Origin: Parapristionchus giblindavisi | Lineage: Eukaryota > Nematoda > Chromadorea > Rhabditida > Diplogasteridae | DNA length: 64,000 nt | Assembly (NCBI GenBank): GCA_943737045.1 | Contig: CALSFV010000003.1 | Span: 248,001-312,000 of the forward strand | Reading direction: 5' to 3' | Part shown: positions 22,934-35,547 of the stretch, in pieces | How positions within the stretch are numbered: position 1 is the stretch's first letter | How the letters are laid out: each line of letters opens with the position of its first letter | Notes under the pieces: model-generated | Database searches by the model: none | The model's input: only the letters and a program-made list of their open reading frames with translations | Told to the model about the DNA's origin: nothing | Program-made: the position numbers and the translations under genes

Positions 22934-25501
22934 ATGAACATGGAAGCTTTTGAAGAAGATCAATATTGTACAGAATCAAGATATTCATTTAATGAACCCG
23001 AATATATCCTCTATGATAATGACGATCAGGTATATTAAACTTAGCAATGGTCTCTATTTTCTAAATTAGTTTTTTTTTAAATTTAGGAGGACAGTCTTCT
23101 GATCCGATTGATATTTGCCTATTCCCACGTCCACTATGAGACTCGATCCATTCAAGATGATGGAATGGATTTTTATGGTAACTTTCACATTGTAAAGACG
23201 TACCCCGAGCTAATTTGACTCTCCATCTGGTATTTCCAAACTAGTAGTTTACTTACGTTACGTCACAGACTAGCAGTTTACGGTTAGTTTACTACTAGTG
23301 AAAGAACATTTGACGAAATGCATTACCGTATTATACACCACTTCTAGTAAACTTACGTTTAACTAGCCGTAGACTTGCAAGTCTACGGCTAGTGGGAAAT
23401 ATAAGGAAACAACTAGTTTGAAAATACCAGAGCCGCTCCACACTCTTTCGCAGACAACGATCACGAGAGAGCATTGTTAGAGCGGAAAGTTTCAAATTAT
23501 CTCGGGGTGTGCCTTTAATATTTATCTCTGCATTCCGATTTGAATGAGTCCAATTATCTGTCTACAAAATCTCTATCTATTATATTATCAGAAAACTATG
23601 CATTACCTTATCTATGATTTTATCAGTGATGAAACAATGGAACAATGGTTTCGATGTTTCGATATGAAAAAAAAAACTCATGTCTAATGCATTCATTCGT
23701 AATTCATCAATCATCTCTTTTTTCGTTGTAAATCATCAATCATTTTCACTTTCTTTCATAGTGTTCATTAGTTGAGGGAGTTAAGAGTGAAGAAATGAAC
23801 AGTTGGTATGGGGGAAGGATCGAGAAGATTATTTAGAAGAATGAGAATGAGAAAGAAATAGAGAGATAGATGGGATAAGAAAATGGATAGATAAAGGGAA
23901 ACAGATGGAGATAAAGATGAGAAATATCTCTATTGAATCGTTTCGAGAAAATTATTTAGACTAGAAAAAACAACTGGCCAGATTTATAATTTTTTCAAAT
24001 CCTTTTTTTGAATAGATCTTTGAGTAACCGTTTTAACATGAATATTACTACATATCTGTTTAGAGTATCTATTCAACATTTCATCCCCATCTGAGCATTA
24101 CTGCTTGAAATGATAAATTGATTTATTTATTTATTTATTTATTGAATGATTGATTTGTAGTCTCTATCATGTATTTTTGCAGGTTTTCCATTCGATTGTG
24201 TTCCCCAATTAGAATTGAATGGTCTTCGATTATCCAACATCAATACTATCTGCAGACATCTGTCTTGGAGATATGGTTAGTTTTGAAATACAAACTACTG
24301 AAATGATCCTATGAAATATGATTTCATTAGTTATTATTTTTTGATTTTTTAAATAGTTTTAAATAATTATTTCCCTTTATTACAAGTTATATATATATAT
24401 GAAATATTCATTGCCAATACAATTGTAAGGCCATTTCCAAATTATAGAAAATGATTCAGGAATACAATCTCTCTTTGCGAATTTCCTGACTGAAAGTATA
24501 GGTTTTCGCACAGTAATTAGTGAAACCAATTCTTTTGAGATATTGAACTTATTCCCGAAGTGCTACCGATTCATTACTCGGCAAACAATACGTGTCTAAT
24601 GAAATTACCGTTATTATATTTATATATTTTATTATGCACGAAACGAGAATAATGTCAAAACGAGTGAAAAATATTTCGAAATGCATATATGAAGTGATAT
24701 TGATTATTTAGATCTATCGGGCTGTAATGCGAGTGAGGATTCTATCGTGGATGTGATCGGAGACGCTGTAAATGATGCACGAATGAAACTATCCAAATGG
24801 ATAAGGATAGTACAATATAGAGATTGGAACGATTATGATGTTAGTTATGCAGTTATCTGTTCGAAAAAAAACTGATAAAAAACTGATAAAGCTCTACTCG
24901 TTTTCCATACTTTCTTCTGTTTTATTTTATTTGTATGGCTTTTGAAGACCACATTAGTATCGTTCTCATCAATGATTACATTACAGATGGATTCACTGGA
25001 AGAAACGGCCCGAAGATATATTGTGAACTATATCGGGCCTGCGTTTGAAGAAATGATCAAAAGAAATGGAGGAGAATGGGTGATAGGAGATAGGGTATGT
25101 AGGCTTCAATTACTGAAACTAAAATTTGATTTATCGTTCATTCAAAAGATGTGAAAACATTTGAAAACAAAAAGTAGTTAGTTCAAGATTCTAGTTCAAA
25201 AGTTATGAAAATAGCAGAAAATAAGAGAAAATTCGTTTTAAACATTCGTTCACGATGTATCTCTTTTTTTTCACCTTTTGAACTCAGCACATATGAAAAT
25301 TTGGATCAATCACAGCGAATTTTCAAATATATTGGGTACAAAATCTCTGACAGTGATCATTTTCAGTTAACATGGGCGGATCTTGCAATATCTTCCCTCT
25401 TCAATTCTATTATATTCCATCGTCCTTCTTTCTTTGATAATCTTCCTCTGCTATACAATCACTGTAGAAGAATCGCAGATATTGATAGTTTACAAGGTTA
25501 G
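22934..25501 (+). CDS. Divergent sigma-class glutathione S-transferase
   Basis: The ATG is at 22934. Exons lie at 22934-23029, 23087-23177, 24183-24275, 24712-24839, 24987-25094 and 25367-25501. Joined, they give PEYILYDN..LIRLIFAYSHVHYE, PFDCVPQLELNGLRLSNINT, ICRHLSWRYDLSGCN, and the C-terminal helical domain GGEWVIGDRLTWADLAISSL with LPLLYNHCRRIADIDSL. This follows sigma GST / HPGDS order: YxLxYF.., IRLIFAY, the VPxLExDG cis-Pro loop, SxxIxRYL, GxRxTWAD. The Tyr of the G-site is kept (YILY). The usual RGRAE motif before IRLIF is replaced by acidic DDQEDSL, and an extra N-terminal segment of about 22 residues precedes it. The frame can stop at 25499-25501, leaving the last helix short, or splice at 25496 to an exon at 26587-26705 with a stop at 26703. 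The second option is less convincing. Confidence 0.82.
23199..23520. mobile_element. TTAA MITE copy 5 interrupted by another MITE (GST intron)
   Basis: The outer ends are the TTAA-family pattern: ACGTACCCCGAGCTAATTTGA on the left, and GTTTCAAATTATCTCGGGGTG with GCCTTTAA on the right. Inside, at about 23230-23432, sits a second element with inverted ends GGTATTTCCAAACTAGT and ACTAGTTTGAAAATACC and TTTACT..AGTAAA repeats. The inner element splits the outer one in its middle, so it is younger. Confidence 0.75.
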
Positions 25502-27762
25502 AATGATCAAATTTTATTCTGTATTCAATTTTGTCCACAACCTTCAGAAAAAATCATCTATATTTATCTATATGACAATTATTACGAAGCTTTATATATT
25601 TTTATTTTGTGCATAAGCGCACTTCATATCCTGAAAAAGTGCTTCAAGTCTGTTTGAGTAAAACTTTGAACAAAAAGATATTATAGTTTGAATTTTGATT
25701 TAAAAGCTTCAAAAGCTGTTGAAATCTCACCTTACTTTTCCACATTCTTTATCTTCAAAATGTTTTTCACACTAGTTTTTCGGGTAATTTAAGAGTGTCA
25801 CATTGAAAACTGTCAAGGAAAGTTTGTGTAGGCGTTCCCGTTAAATGGCATTCGGTATTCAAAGTAGAAGATCTTTTTATATTGATTATTTTTGACTGAG
25901 GACGGATGGTTTCCGAGAAATTTGCATTTTTCTAACGCGATTTTTGCTCCTTAATAAATACCTGTCTCTGTGAGCTCGTAAAGAGATAGTCGAGTGGTTT
26001 AGGGCCAATATATTTTGCATGAATGTAACGTCTTTGTTTCTGCTCATTTTTAAGTTTATTTATTGGAATATATTTGTAAATCATGTTTTTTTCTCTCAGA
26101 ATGCTATAGATCCAGCACTTGTCTTTGTTCTTTGAACCCCTTCCATTATATTTTGGGATTCATTTAATATTATTATTGTGTTAAGGATTGGATCGGAAAA
26201 TAATGACATGGCAAATATCACATTACCAAAACACCATAGGGCACATATACTAATTTAACAATCTCTAATATTTTCTAGTTTTAATTATATCGTGCATACA
26301 AATAAAGATTTGTACATTCAGATTTATTCATTTATGATCAGAAAATAAGAAAAAAAAATTATGCGCGTTTGCATTCCAGAGTCCGTTGCTTAAATCCTGA
26401 AGCGAAAAAAAAATCAATCTCGTCTGAAATTTGCAAATTTCTGACGAGATTTTTTCGCCCAGGCGTTCTCAAAAAAAAGGTCAATAATAAAATCATCTCC
26501 TATTTTGAATTCCTATCGAACGTCTCATCCCGTCCGAGACCGCCTACACAAACTTTGCTTGAGTAGTATAATATATAATATTCCAGGAATGTTATATAAT
26601 ATCCGTGAGAGATCATTCAAGAAGTCATCATCGTGTCCATCTTCATATTCTCATAATCTTCCATCATTCACTAAACGTTCAAACAATCATTTCGTCCTGT
26701 TCTAAGTCATTCATTCATTCTATCCATAATATCACTCTTCAATACATTTAATAGTACAGTATTGTCCATATTGTCGTTAATAATCAATCGTATTTGTTCA
26801 CAGGTTCTCCCTAGAGAATGTTTCATCAGTGCATAAAGCATTTCTAAATCGCTGTTCAAAGTTTGACATGATTTTGAGAGTCCTTCTAAAATATTTGAGT
26901 GCGTGGGTACATGATTGATATTGAAGTGGATTCTTGAGGAGTTTATTCATATGTTCACTTTATTATAAGTCCTTGTTGAACCTTATATATATAACATCAC
27001 TCACTTTAATATTATACTTTGAGTACAAATTCTAAATCAAACTATTCAAGCTGAAACTAACTAAAAAACTAATTAAAGTAATTTCTTAATTTATTACTTC
27101 AAGGAAAATCATTATTTATTTATATCATTAAAGACTATTCATGATTTTTCTAAGAACTTCATTCTAGCCTTGAATATTTGTTCCATTCTTTCCAAGAACA
27201 ATAGAATCAGAAGCATCTCTTCAAGAAGAATTCGTTCTTTTATCTTGAAACATCTTGAATTCTCCTCATATTCGAGTCCATTATTGCAGAATTCAGTCGG
27301 ATGTACATAATATGTTTGTTATGCTGGATAATCGATAATAAGATATTAATAATGGATAGGTAGTCATGGATGAATTCATATTACACAACAAATCATTGTA
27401 CTCAATGAATTTATAATCATTTTGACACTTGAATGAATGACATCATTCATATTATTCATTCCTTAGTCACATCCACGATCCTTTATTCTATTTCACCCTT
27501 AGATTAATCTCTCCGCCCTCTTTTCTACCCTTTCCATGTCCTACCCTTCTCGCTATCATTCTCCCTCTTCCTCTCTCTGAACGGTAATACTCTGAATAGC
27601 TAGAATCTGTCATTTCTCATCAATTCATTATGGTATAGAATCTCTCTTCGCTTTAATCTAATTCATTTCATTCTTTCTTCTATCTCTTCTCTATCCTCTT
27701 CTCACCCTTGTCACATCAAACAAAAATCCTTGTATACATTTTTTTCAACCATTTTGTGTTCC

Positions 27763-27880
27763 TTAAAAGGAAAACTCTAGCTAATTTAACTCTCCGTATT
27801 GGCAATACTCTCTCGCAGACAAAGAAAAGATAGTGAGGCCAGTGCAGAGAGATTCAAGTTAGCTTTGAGCGCCCCTTTAA
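27763..27880. mobile_element. Palindromic TTAA MITE, copy 6
   Basis: TTAA flanks at 27763-27766 and 27877-27880. The interior has CTAGCTAATTTAACTCTCCG, ACTCTCTCGCAGACAAAGAA and GATTCAAGTTAGCTTTGAGC, the family layout. Intergenic. Confidence 0.75.
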
Positions 27881-28671
27881 TATTTCGAATTTGCACTGAT
27901 TTGCCTTTTGCATATGATAAATCGCAATATATTTCCTGTTTCTCTATCTTATGATATCATCTCCCACCAATTCTCTAATCGTATTCCAGCGACACCTAAA
28001 TCATGCATCAAACCTTTCATTTCCCCTAATGACTAGTTGAAATTGAATAAATCGGTGAAAATATTTCCTTATCCACTCAACAAATATGATTCTTCCAGTC
28101 CTAGATCAATGCTTCACATTCTATCCTCATTTTTCCGTAATAAATCACGAAATGTTATGAACCGTGAAGTCCAATTCTTCGTAATTTTTCCTTTTTCTTT
28201 CTCTTTCTTTCCTTCCAACAATATATACTTTTGTCAACTACGGTTTCCCATTCTCTAGAATATCAATTTTCATTCTTAATGCACTCCAAAAATCCCTTAA
28301 AAATATTCCACATATCGTTCTGAATAATAACACTATACATTTTCATTATTAGTATTGATTTTATTAACGTTTTCGATCTACTAGATCAATATAATCCTAA
28401 TTTATCAAGATGTATCTTACTTATTTGATTAAAATGCTTGAAGAAACAGAGTTTATCTTTTTACGTGTTCTAACAATATTTATTATTGGAAATGAATCCA
28501 TCAAATTACAAAAATAACATACTAAATTTTGGTGAATAACGAGCATGGCATGGTTGTTTCGCATCCCTGTAATTATAATTAAAATATTATTTATTGACAT
28601 CAAGCGATAATCGCTGGGTGGGGATGGAATGAGTAAAGTCGGTATTAGTCACACTCTACCCGATAATACAC

Positions 28672-28736
28672 ATAAAAAGTGTTAAATATAACACTTCACA
28701 TGTCTTAGGCTCTGTGGATTACACTTTTTCTCTGTT
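28672..28736. mobile_element. Small CACAGAG-ended repeat, copy 2
   Basis: It shares AAAAAGTGTTAAATATAACA, CATGTCT and the GGCTCTGTG / CTCTG ends with the copy at 18928 but in the opposite orientation. This shows a dispersed small repeat. Confidence 0.55.
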
Positions 28737-29998
28737 ACTTGTCAAATCGTCGTCTCTTCATGGTCCTGCAGTCCTTTGACTGTATTTCATATGAAAATGT
28801 CTACCTCTAGACAAGAAAGTGACTGAACAATGCTCATTGTCATTCACTACAATGACAATATTCAATCATTTCCTGATTTTCACAAATCCAATTTCCATTT
28901 CATTCACCATTTCGTTTCTTCCATGTCTTTCTTTCTTTTTTGAACTTTAACGGAATTTTCGATATTGTACCGATTCCAGTGCATATCGTGGAATATCGTA
29001 TGTACTTTACACTTTCTCCATGATTTCATAATCTTGAGGACTTGTTAGTAATATTAGAAACTATGTCCGAGGACTGTACCTTACCATTCATCACTTTTGC
29101 CTCGGAAATTGCTGTATTTTAAAAAAATTCGTGGGTTTTATCGCGTTGAGGATAAGTAAGATGCCATCTTTGTCTTCTTATTCCCTCTATCCAATTATGA
29201 TATCATATTCTTCACTTCACTTTTCAATTGTAATATCTTCCCGCTTGAAGATCTAAATTTCATTTGTGACTTCTTCTTCATTTTCATCTCCATTCCAAGT
29301 AGAAGTTGTGTGTGTGCGAGAGAGAGGGGAAAATAGTATTTCATTTATGCAAATTGCTATGTCCAACGTCACGATTAGGAAGGAAAAGGAGTGTAAATGG
29401 CAAATATGTAATAGATTGAGATGAATAACATTCTAATTGTATTGACACATCAACTTATCAATTGAGTATTGCGCAACATTTTGATGTAACACTTTTGATG
29501 TAGACCTAAATGCGTTGTTCAAAACCCTTGAAAGGAAAAAAGTGGTGAGAGAATTTGTAAAACAAGCAGTATTTTCTCTGTTTTCTTTTCTTTTCGCATT
29601 TTTCAAACTTAGCTTAAGACTTAGAGTGCAAAATGAAATACAATATGATTTCACTTTATTGTTTATATCAGATATAGAGCGAAAGTAGTATACAGAATGG
29701 TTGAGTAGAAAGAGTGGGAGGTTTGGGGACTAAAATGAATTGGTCTAACTCTACCTCTCTCTACTCTATCGCTCTGTCCATATTCTACTCTGTCTACCTT
29801 GAATCCATTTGTCATAACATTTATTCATTCATTAACTTCTTTTATTCCGCTACTTTAAATTCATGAATCATTGATTCATTGTTAAATTGTATTGATTAAT
29901 TTTATTCTTATTATTATTATTCTTTGTCTCCTTCACAACAGATTGAGTGAAGATTGTAGATGATTAGCATAAGTTGTGGGAGGATATCTGCGAATGGG

Positions 29999-30157
29999 AC
30001 TAGGTCATATGAGTACCGATGAAGATGATGATGATAATGATTCAAAGGAGGACCATGGAATGAGAACCGACTGGATTATTACTATTTAATATCGTGTAAA
30101 TTCATTAACTCTTATCTCTCATATGAGCATAGTTCAGTCAGTTCGTATTCGACCTAG
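29999..30157. mobile_element. CTAGGTCG-ended element, copy 1
   Basis: Inverted ends CTAGGTCATATGAGTAC and TTCGTATTCGACCTAG enclose about 140 bp. A second element with better-preserved ends is at 31726-31857. No target duplication is clear. Confidence 0.5.
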
Positions 30158-30784
30158 TGGCTCTGCGAATCGGTTCAAGGGAAATGGTCACAGTTAGATT
30201 CACAGAAGACATAATATTTGAAGTAGAAATAGTATGATATAAAGACATTAGTAGGGTCAATTAGTAGATGTGGATATGGAAAGAATTGAAGTATTTGAGT
30301 GTAAGAGAAGATATAGATGGACGTGAGATATGAACTAATATGATTTGTCGATGAAATACTCGTAGCTTTTATCTCTCATCATTCCATTTCATCATATCCA
30401 CAGCGAAATTGATTTATTGCCATATTTTCTTACTTTCTGATATCACATTCTGATCGAAATTCGTGCTAATGCACTTGTAGCAGGCAAAATAAACGCATAC
30501 TCAAGGTTCTCGCGTATTTTTGTCAACTAAAAAAGGCAGAAAATCGAATGGAAAGCAAATCACTTCTAATTGAGCTGATTCTGTGTGTTGAGTGTTGAAG
30601 CGTTTTACAATCCAATTATTCCATAATCTTAAATATCATATAACTATATCATGACTTCACTAGACTCATTACTTTTCATTGATTATTGTTCAACGTATAA
30701 GGTATATGAGTTATTATATAATTGAATAAAGTAACACACTCTTTCTATTGGTCGAATCTGACTTCCAAGTCTTTTTATCTCTCC

Positions 30785-30925
30785 TTCTCTCTCTTCCTCT
30801 CCCTCTCCCTCTCCCTCTCCCTCTCCCTCTCCCTCTCCCTCTCCCTCTCCCTCTCCCTCTCCCTCTCCCTCTCCCTCTCCCTCTCCCTCTCCCTCTCCCT
30901 CCCCCACCCTCTCCCTCTCCATCGT
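30785..30925. repeat. (CTCCCT)n hexamer microsatellite
   Basis: About 20 nearly perfect CTCCCT units, with one variant near 30900. Every frame of this array stays open, producing spurious Leu-Pro, Ser-Leu or Gly-Glu repeat ORFs. These are not evidence of a gene. Confidence 0.97.
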
Positions 30926-31725
30926 CTATTCTCATAAAGTAATGCATAGTCCTCGTTTGTCTTTGTCTTTAGTCTTCATTCATTTATTCAAACATAGACT
31001 CATTTATTGAATACATTCCTATTCTATTCCTACTATCACTTCCTTCATATGTGCTTTGGCAAAAACTTCCAACTTCGACCCCATTGACTATCAAATGTGC
31101 AAGAAGTCCTGAGCCATTTGGTCCATATAAAAATAGTAACTCTTCTAATCGCTATCACATCACTCTTACAATAATTTCTTGTGATAGACGAGTCCGGACT
31201 TATGTCAAAAGGCAGAGGACTGAACTGTATTAATGTCTGACTATTCTGTATGCCCCCAAAATGCCCTACAAAGTGCAGAGTATTTTTCTTAAACCCTTTT
31301 TGACTTTGCATGTAGATTTCTGAACATGCGAAATGAGAAAAGTTAGACGAGGAAGTGAAAGGCAAGAGGAAGACGTTAAATGGATTAACGTCATTCTAAT
31401 CTTTATGGTCCGCTAATCCATTTTTATATCTTATTTCTAAATATACTTAATCATACCAATAAAAATAAATTCCTTGCTCCATCCTCCTCTTCTTCTTTCA
31501 AAATCTGCAACAATGTGGTCCATGATTGGTCTTCCTCACTCATCCATTCATTCATTCTCTATCCTCTCTTCTTCGTCTTCATTCTTCTTAAATGACGCCA
31601 TTTCATGTTTGACCATACTTCAGCTATCAATCATTCATTTCCGGGAATAAAAATGTTTTATCGCCCATATTAATTCGTGCCTCCGAACATCTTTTCCCAG
31701 TTGTCTTCCTTATGATCTACGGGTA

Positions 31726-31857
31726 CTAGGTCGGATGAGTAAAAAGAATGAGAACCGAATGATAATGAGAACTGAGAATGAACTATCTGCATATGTGAGA
31801 CAAGCGCTAATGAATAGACAAAGTATGAAATTAGTTCTTATTACTCATCCGACCTAG
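31726..31857. mobile_element. CTAGGTCG-ended element, copy 2
   Basis: A sequence of 132 bp with inverted ends CTAGGTCGGATGAGTAA and TTACTCATCCGACCTAG. It shares its terminus with the copy at 29999. Non-coding. Confidence 0.65.
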
Positions 31858-32777
31858 AGCCGATCTATGCCATGTCCATGTTATATTTGCAACCGAATTT
31901 ATCCAAATTATTTTTATCATTCCCTCATTTTTGTATCTCTCACGGAACGTACTATCGCGGTCATCTTAGATGCGTGGTAAAAATACCATTTATAAATAGT
32001 GACAATTTTAAGAAGAAAAACAAGTTGAATGAGTAATCCATCATCTATCTACCTCATATCACGCATGTCACTGAAGAATCGAGTAAAATCCGGGGGTAGT
32101 TGGCACATTTTTTGACCCCCATATATTAATACATTTTTCGGTAGTCCATATGGTCCCTAACAAGGTACCGTCGAGCTTTTTTGCATATCTTCATTTTCAA
32201 CGTCGAGAGACGTCGTCAAACTTTTTGGACGTCGAAATCGGCCGACTTTGGAGCTCTATAGCTCGTCGGGGTATGGTTTTGGTATCGAGTCGTCAACAGA
32301 AGATTTTCCCGCAATGTCAAGGAGAATACGCCTGCATCATTGAAATGTCGATATTTTAATTAGTATTTTTGTGAATCGTTTTTAATGTTTATTTTTCTTA
32401 AAAATATAGAAGCCGAAATTTTGCAATAGCTTAATCGATAGATCTCGTCCTCAGCTTTTCAATGGTATGCTGAACTCATACTTTATTTAAGTGCGCTCGA
32501 AAGTTATGAGCATTTTAAGGTTTTAATCGAGTGCGATCGCACGAGAGGAGAGTGACGGAGCCAGCGATCTACCCACTCATCTGCCTCGTACAATGACTTC
32601 GCCCATTGTAATCAGTTTTACTTTTGTTCTAGTACATCTCCAAGTTATTTTTTGGTTACTTTCGGATATGTATTTCTATTATTCAATTTAATTATTCATA
32701 ACAATGAATGCAACTTTATACATGAAAATAACAGAGAATTCACAGGAATATTTCATCACATTCTTCCTCAACTACCA

Positions 32778-33125
32778 CTCCGCAATTTTAGGGGGGCCAA
32801 TAATTTGGTCGAACTTTTTTGGGTACCTAAAATTTGGCTACCAGACAAGCCCTACTTCTAAAGTTGAGTCAATAATTTGGTGGTCTAAAATTTTAGCCAA
32901 AGTTTGGCTAAAGTTTAGCTAAAATTGTAGCCAAAGTTTGGCTAAAATTTTGGACTAAAATAATAGCCCCACTTCTAACCAAATTATTGGCTCAACCACC
33001 AAATTATTGACTCAACTTTAAAAGTGGGGCTTGTCTGGTAGCCAAATTTTAGAGTCAACTTTTACGATCCACCAAATTATTGGCCCCACTTCGACCAAAT
33101 TATTGGCACCCCTAAAATTGCGGAG
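32778..33125. mobile_element. Palindromic MITE nested in the gene-carrying element
   Basis: A palindrome of about 348 bp with inverted ends CTCCGCAATTTTAGGGG and CCCCTAAAATTGCGGAG. The interior is built of repeated CCAAATTATTGGCTCAAC and GCCAAAGTTTGGCT units. It truncates the minus-strand reading frame of the captured gene after its acidic tail (..NEHDFIRML). Confidence 0.8.
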
Positions 33126-34341
33126 CATCCTAATGAAGTCATGTTCGTTTTGTCCTAGAACGTCCTCATCCTCATCCTCCTCATCGTCTCCCTCCTCATC
33201 GAAGACGTCATCGTCGAGCTCCGAGTCCTCCGATTCCTCTACTACCCTTCTCTTCCTGGTCATTCCACTGGTCGAGCGAACACTCGACTTCGCACCTGTG
33301 CTTTTCTTGCTCTTCCTTGATGTCGTCGTCGCCGTCTTTGGAATCTTGGCTGCTTTCACAGTCGTCTTCTTGGGTCCTGAAAAGAGCGAATTTTTTTCAC
33401 CTCTATCATTACTGTATTCGAACCTTTAGCTCTAGTCCTCTCCAGACGAGAAAACAGGGAGGTTAGTTGCTTCTCAGAAGGGATTCTAGAGTAATCCAGA
33501 AGGTAGCTACTGCCAGTGGGATCGGAGGGGTCCGTCGCATCGACTAACGTCTTCCTCATGAATGAAGCTTCGGCTCTTCTCGGAGGTACTATAGTATCTA
33601 TGAGGATGATCGATGTACCTTATTGACAACTCGACAACTCTCTGCGACAATACTGCTCTGATGTTCGAGAGGACATTTGACCAAAGCGCTGTTCAACCGA
33701 GACTGACGAATCTTTTTGACCTTCGGATCCGACCCATTCGAATTCATCACCAACGAACGGAAGTGGGCCATACAGATGATTCTCGATCGAAGAGTGACCT
33801 GCAATGAAGTAATCGAAGTTTATAAATTAAGGGAAATAATTAGAAAATGTACCATGCCTCAATGTCACATAAAAAATAGTTTGACTATTTGTTTTGGCGA
33901 TAGATAGTTGATATATGTTTCAAGGGAAAATATCACACATCTCAGTTATTAGATCTTAGATCTTCACATCTTAGTTATGCAAGTGGTTTATGAATGATGT
34001 GAAAAGATCAAGCAAATATGAAAGAAATACCTCATTTTCTGAATCCATCCCCTCTCCATTGGCTCGAACATTGATTAGATCGAGAAGTGAATCGCAGCCA
34101 TGGAGATCGACGTCATTTTGAAGTTCATCGATGAACAGAGATGCTGACTGCTCCCTTGATTGAAACATGTGAACGAGACCACGAGAAGAATCAACCAAAT
34201 AGAGATGAACTTACTTTCCCTCACACGGTGTTTGCCCGAGATCGAAGGACTTGATCCTATCCTTCGTTTCATGAATGCCCTTCGTGCTGAGACGATAATA
34301 ACAAGAATGAAGCATAAATCAACTGAAACAAGAATAATCAT
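33126..34341 (-). pseudogene. Captured multi-exon fragment of an unidentified nuclear protein gene
   Basis: Minus-strand exons between the arms join as follows. The first gives SARRAFMKRRIGSSPSISGK and continues into QSASLFIDELQNDVDLHGCD and LLDLINVRANGEG (34031-34341). The next gives RSRIICMAHFRSLVMNSNGS and DPKVKKIRQSRLNSALVKCP (about 33616-33798). The next gives MRKTLVDATDPSDPTGSSYL and YSRIPSEKQLTSLFSRLERT (about 33425-33590). The last gives KKTTVKAAKIPKTATTTSRK, the basic motif TRKRRVV, then SEDSELDDDVFDEEGDDEED (33126-33375). The tail looks like a nuclear protein. I do not recognise the family. The junction between the second and third exons does not keep frame with the nearest GT..AG pair, and the 3' end is cut by the nested MITE. 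I therefore call it a fragment. Confidence 0.5.
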
Positions 34342-35547
34342 TCACAAAAAAGGAAAAATGGTGTTCCACCGAACCAAAAATCGCAAAGACTGAGAGGAAG
34401 GACTTATTCGTCTTTCCTTCCCTGCAGTCGATGCAAATGATCTACTCAAAATCGCGTATCGATCTGCTAGATTGGGCATGAAATGACTCACTCAATCTAG
34501 GATATTTTCTAGTTTTGTATTTTAATCAATTGGTTATGAATTGAATAATAGAAATAAATATCCGAAAGTAACCAAAAAATAACTTGGAGATGTACTAGAA
34601 CAAAAGAAAAACTGATTACAATGGGCGAAGTCATTGTACGAGGCAGATGAGTGGGTAGATCGCTGGCTCCGTCACTCTCCTCTCGTGCGATCGCACTCGA
34701 TTAAAACCTTAAAATGCTCATAACTTTCGAGCGCACTTAAATAAAGTATGAGTTCAGCATACCATTGAAAAGCTGAGGACGAGATCTATCGATTAAGCTA
34801 TTGCAAAATTTCGGCTTCTATATTTTTAAGAAAACTAAACAATAAAAACGATTTACAAAAATACTAATTAAAATATCGACATTTCAATGATGCAGGCGTA
34901 TTCTCCTTGACATTGCGGGAAATTCTTCTGTTGACGACTCGATACAAAAACCATACCCCGACGAGCTATAGAGCTCCAAAGTCGGCCGATTTCGACGTCC
35001 AAAAAGTTTGACGACGTCTCTCGACGTTGAAAATGAAGATATGCAAAAAAGCTCGACGGTACCTTGTTAGGGACCATATGGACTACCGAAAAATAACTTT
35101 TGCTCATTTTCGATTTTTTCAATGTGCCACCGTTTATTCGAACCTTACGTGACACGCGTGATATATCTCACACTCTTTTACCGCCCATTGGCGTCCGAAT
35201 CACTCACTATTTGTAGTATTGGTAATATTATGTATATATCACAATTTCGTACTCCGCTCTGATCACACTATCTCACTTTCCTTGTCCGCGTGCAAGGTTT
35301 GTAATTGCCTTGGTTTGATAATGTATCCGCGTTAGAAGACAAAGCTTTATGGTGTCTAGACGTAGCGGCCGAAACAAACTATCTACTGATATTAATAAGA
35401 TTACGTAGCATTACCGTGCATGCGTAACTTTTAATTGCACATTCTATCTATTATTAACTTAATATGTGGTGATGTTTAGGTATAAACATAGGTGGATTTC
35501 ACCACCCTTACTCGTAGCATAATATGCATTACAAGTACAGTACGATC

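Larger units (their letters stand above)
26706..32092. other. Gene-poor 5.4-kb interval with dispersed repeats
   Basis: No exon chain with family similarity was found. Contents: TTAA MITE copy 6 (27763-27880), the small CACAGAG repeat copy 2 (about 28672-28736), two CTAGGTCG-ended elements (29999-30157 and 31726-31857), and the CTCCCT hexamer array (30785-30925). The rest is simple AT-rich sequence. Confidence 0.5.
32097..35119. mobile_element. 3-kb element with ~600-bp inverted repeats carrying gene pieces
   Basis: The left arm (about 32097-32702) and right arm (about 34530-35119) are near-identical inverses. For example, CCATATGGTCCCTAACAAGG at about 32146 pairs with its complement at about 35066, and the arms end at matching TTCTATTATTCAATT. 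The outermost TGGCACATT is common to both. The 1.8 kb between the arms holds exons on the minus strand and a nested palindromic MITE. Long inverted ends around captured gene pieces resemble Pack-MULE/Pack-TYPE elements. I could not find a convincing target duplication, so the superfamily is open. Confidence 0.75.

Noticed and set aside
30683..30947. Overlapping ORFs with Gly-Glu, Arg-Gly, Ser-Leu and Leu-Pro repeats on both strands
   Set aside because: All are readings of the (CTCCCT)n microsatellite, whose hexamer has no stop in several frames.
32150..32359. 69-residue ORF conserved in both arms of the 3-kb element (also at 34868-35155)
   Set aside because: Conservation is explained by the arms being inverted copies of each other; no motif or start context supports a protein.
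33031..33429. Plus-strand 132-residue ORF rich in Ser
   Set aside because: It is the antisense shadow of the acidic and basic tail of the captured minus-strand exons plus MITE sequence.
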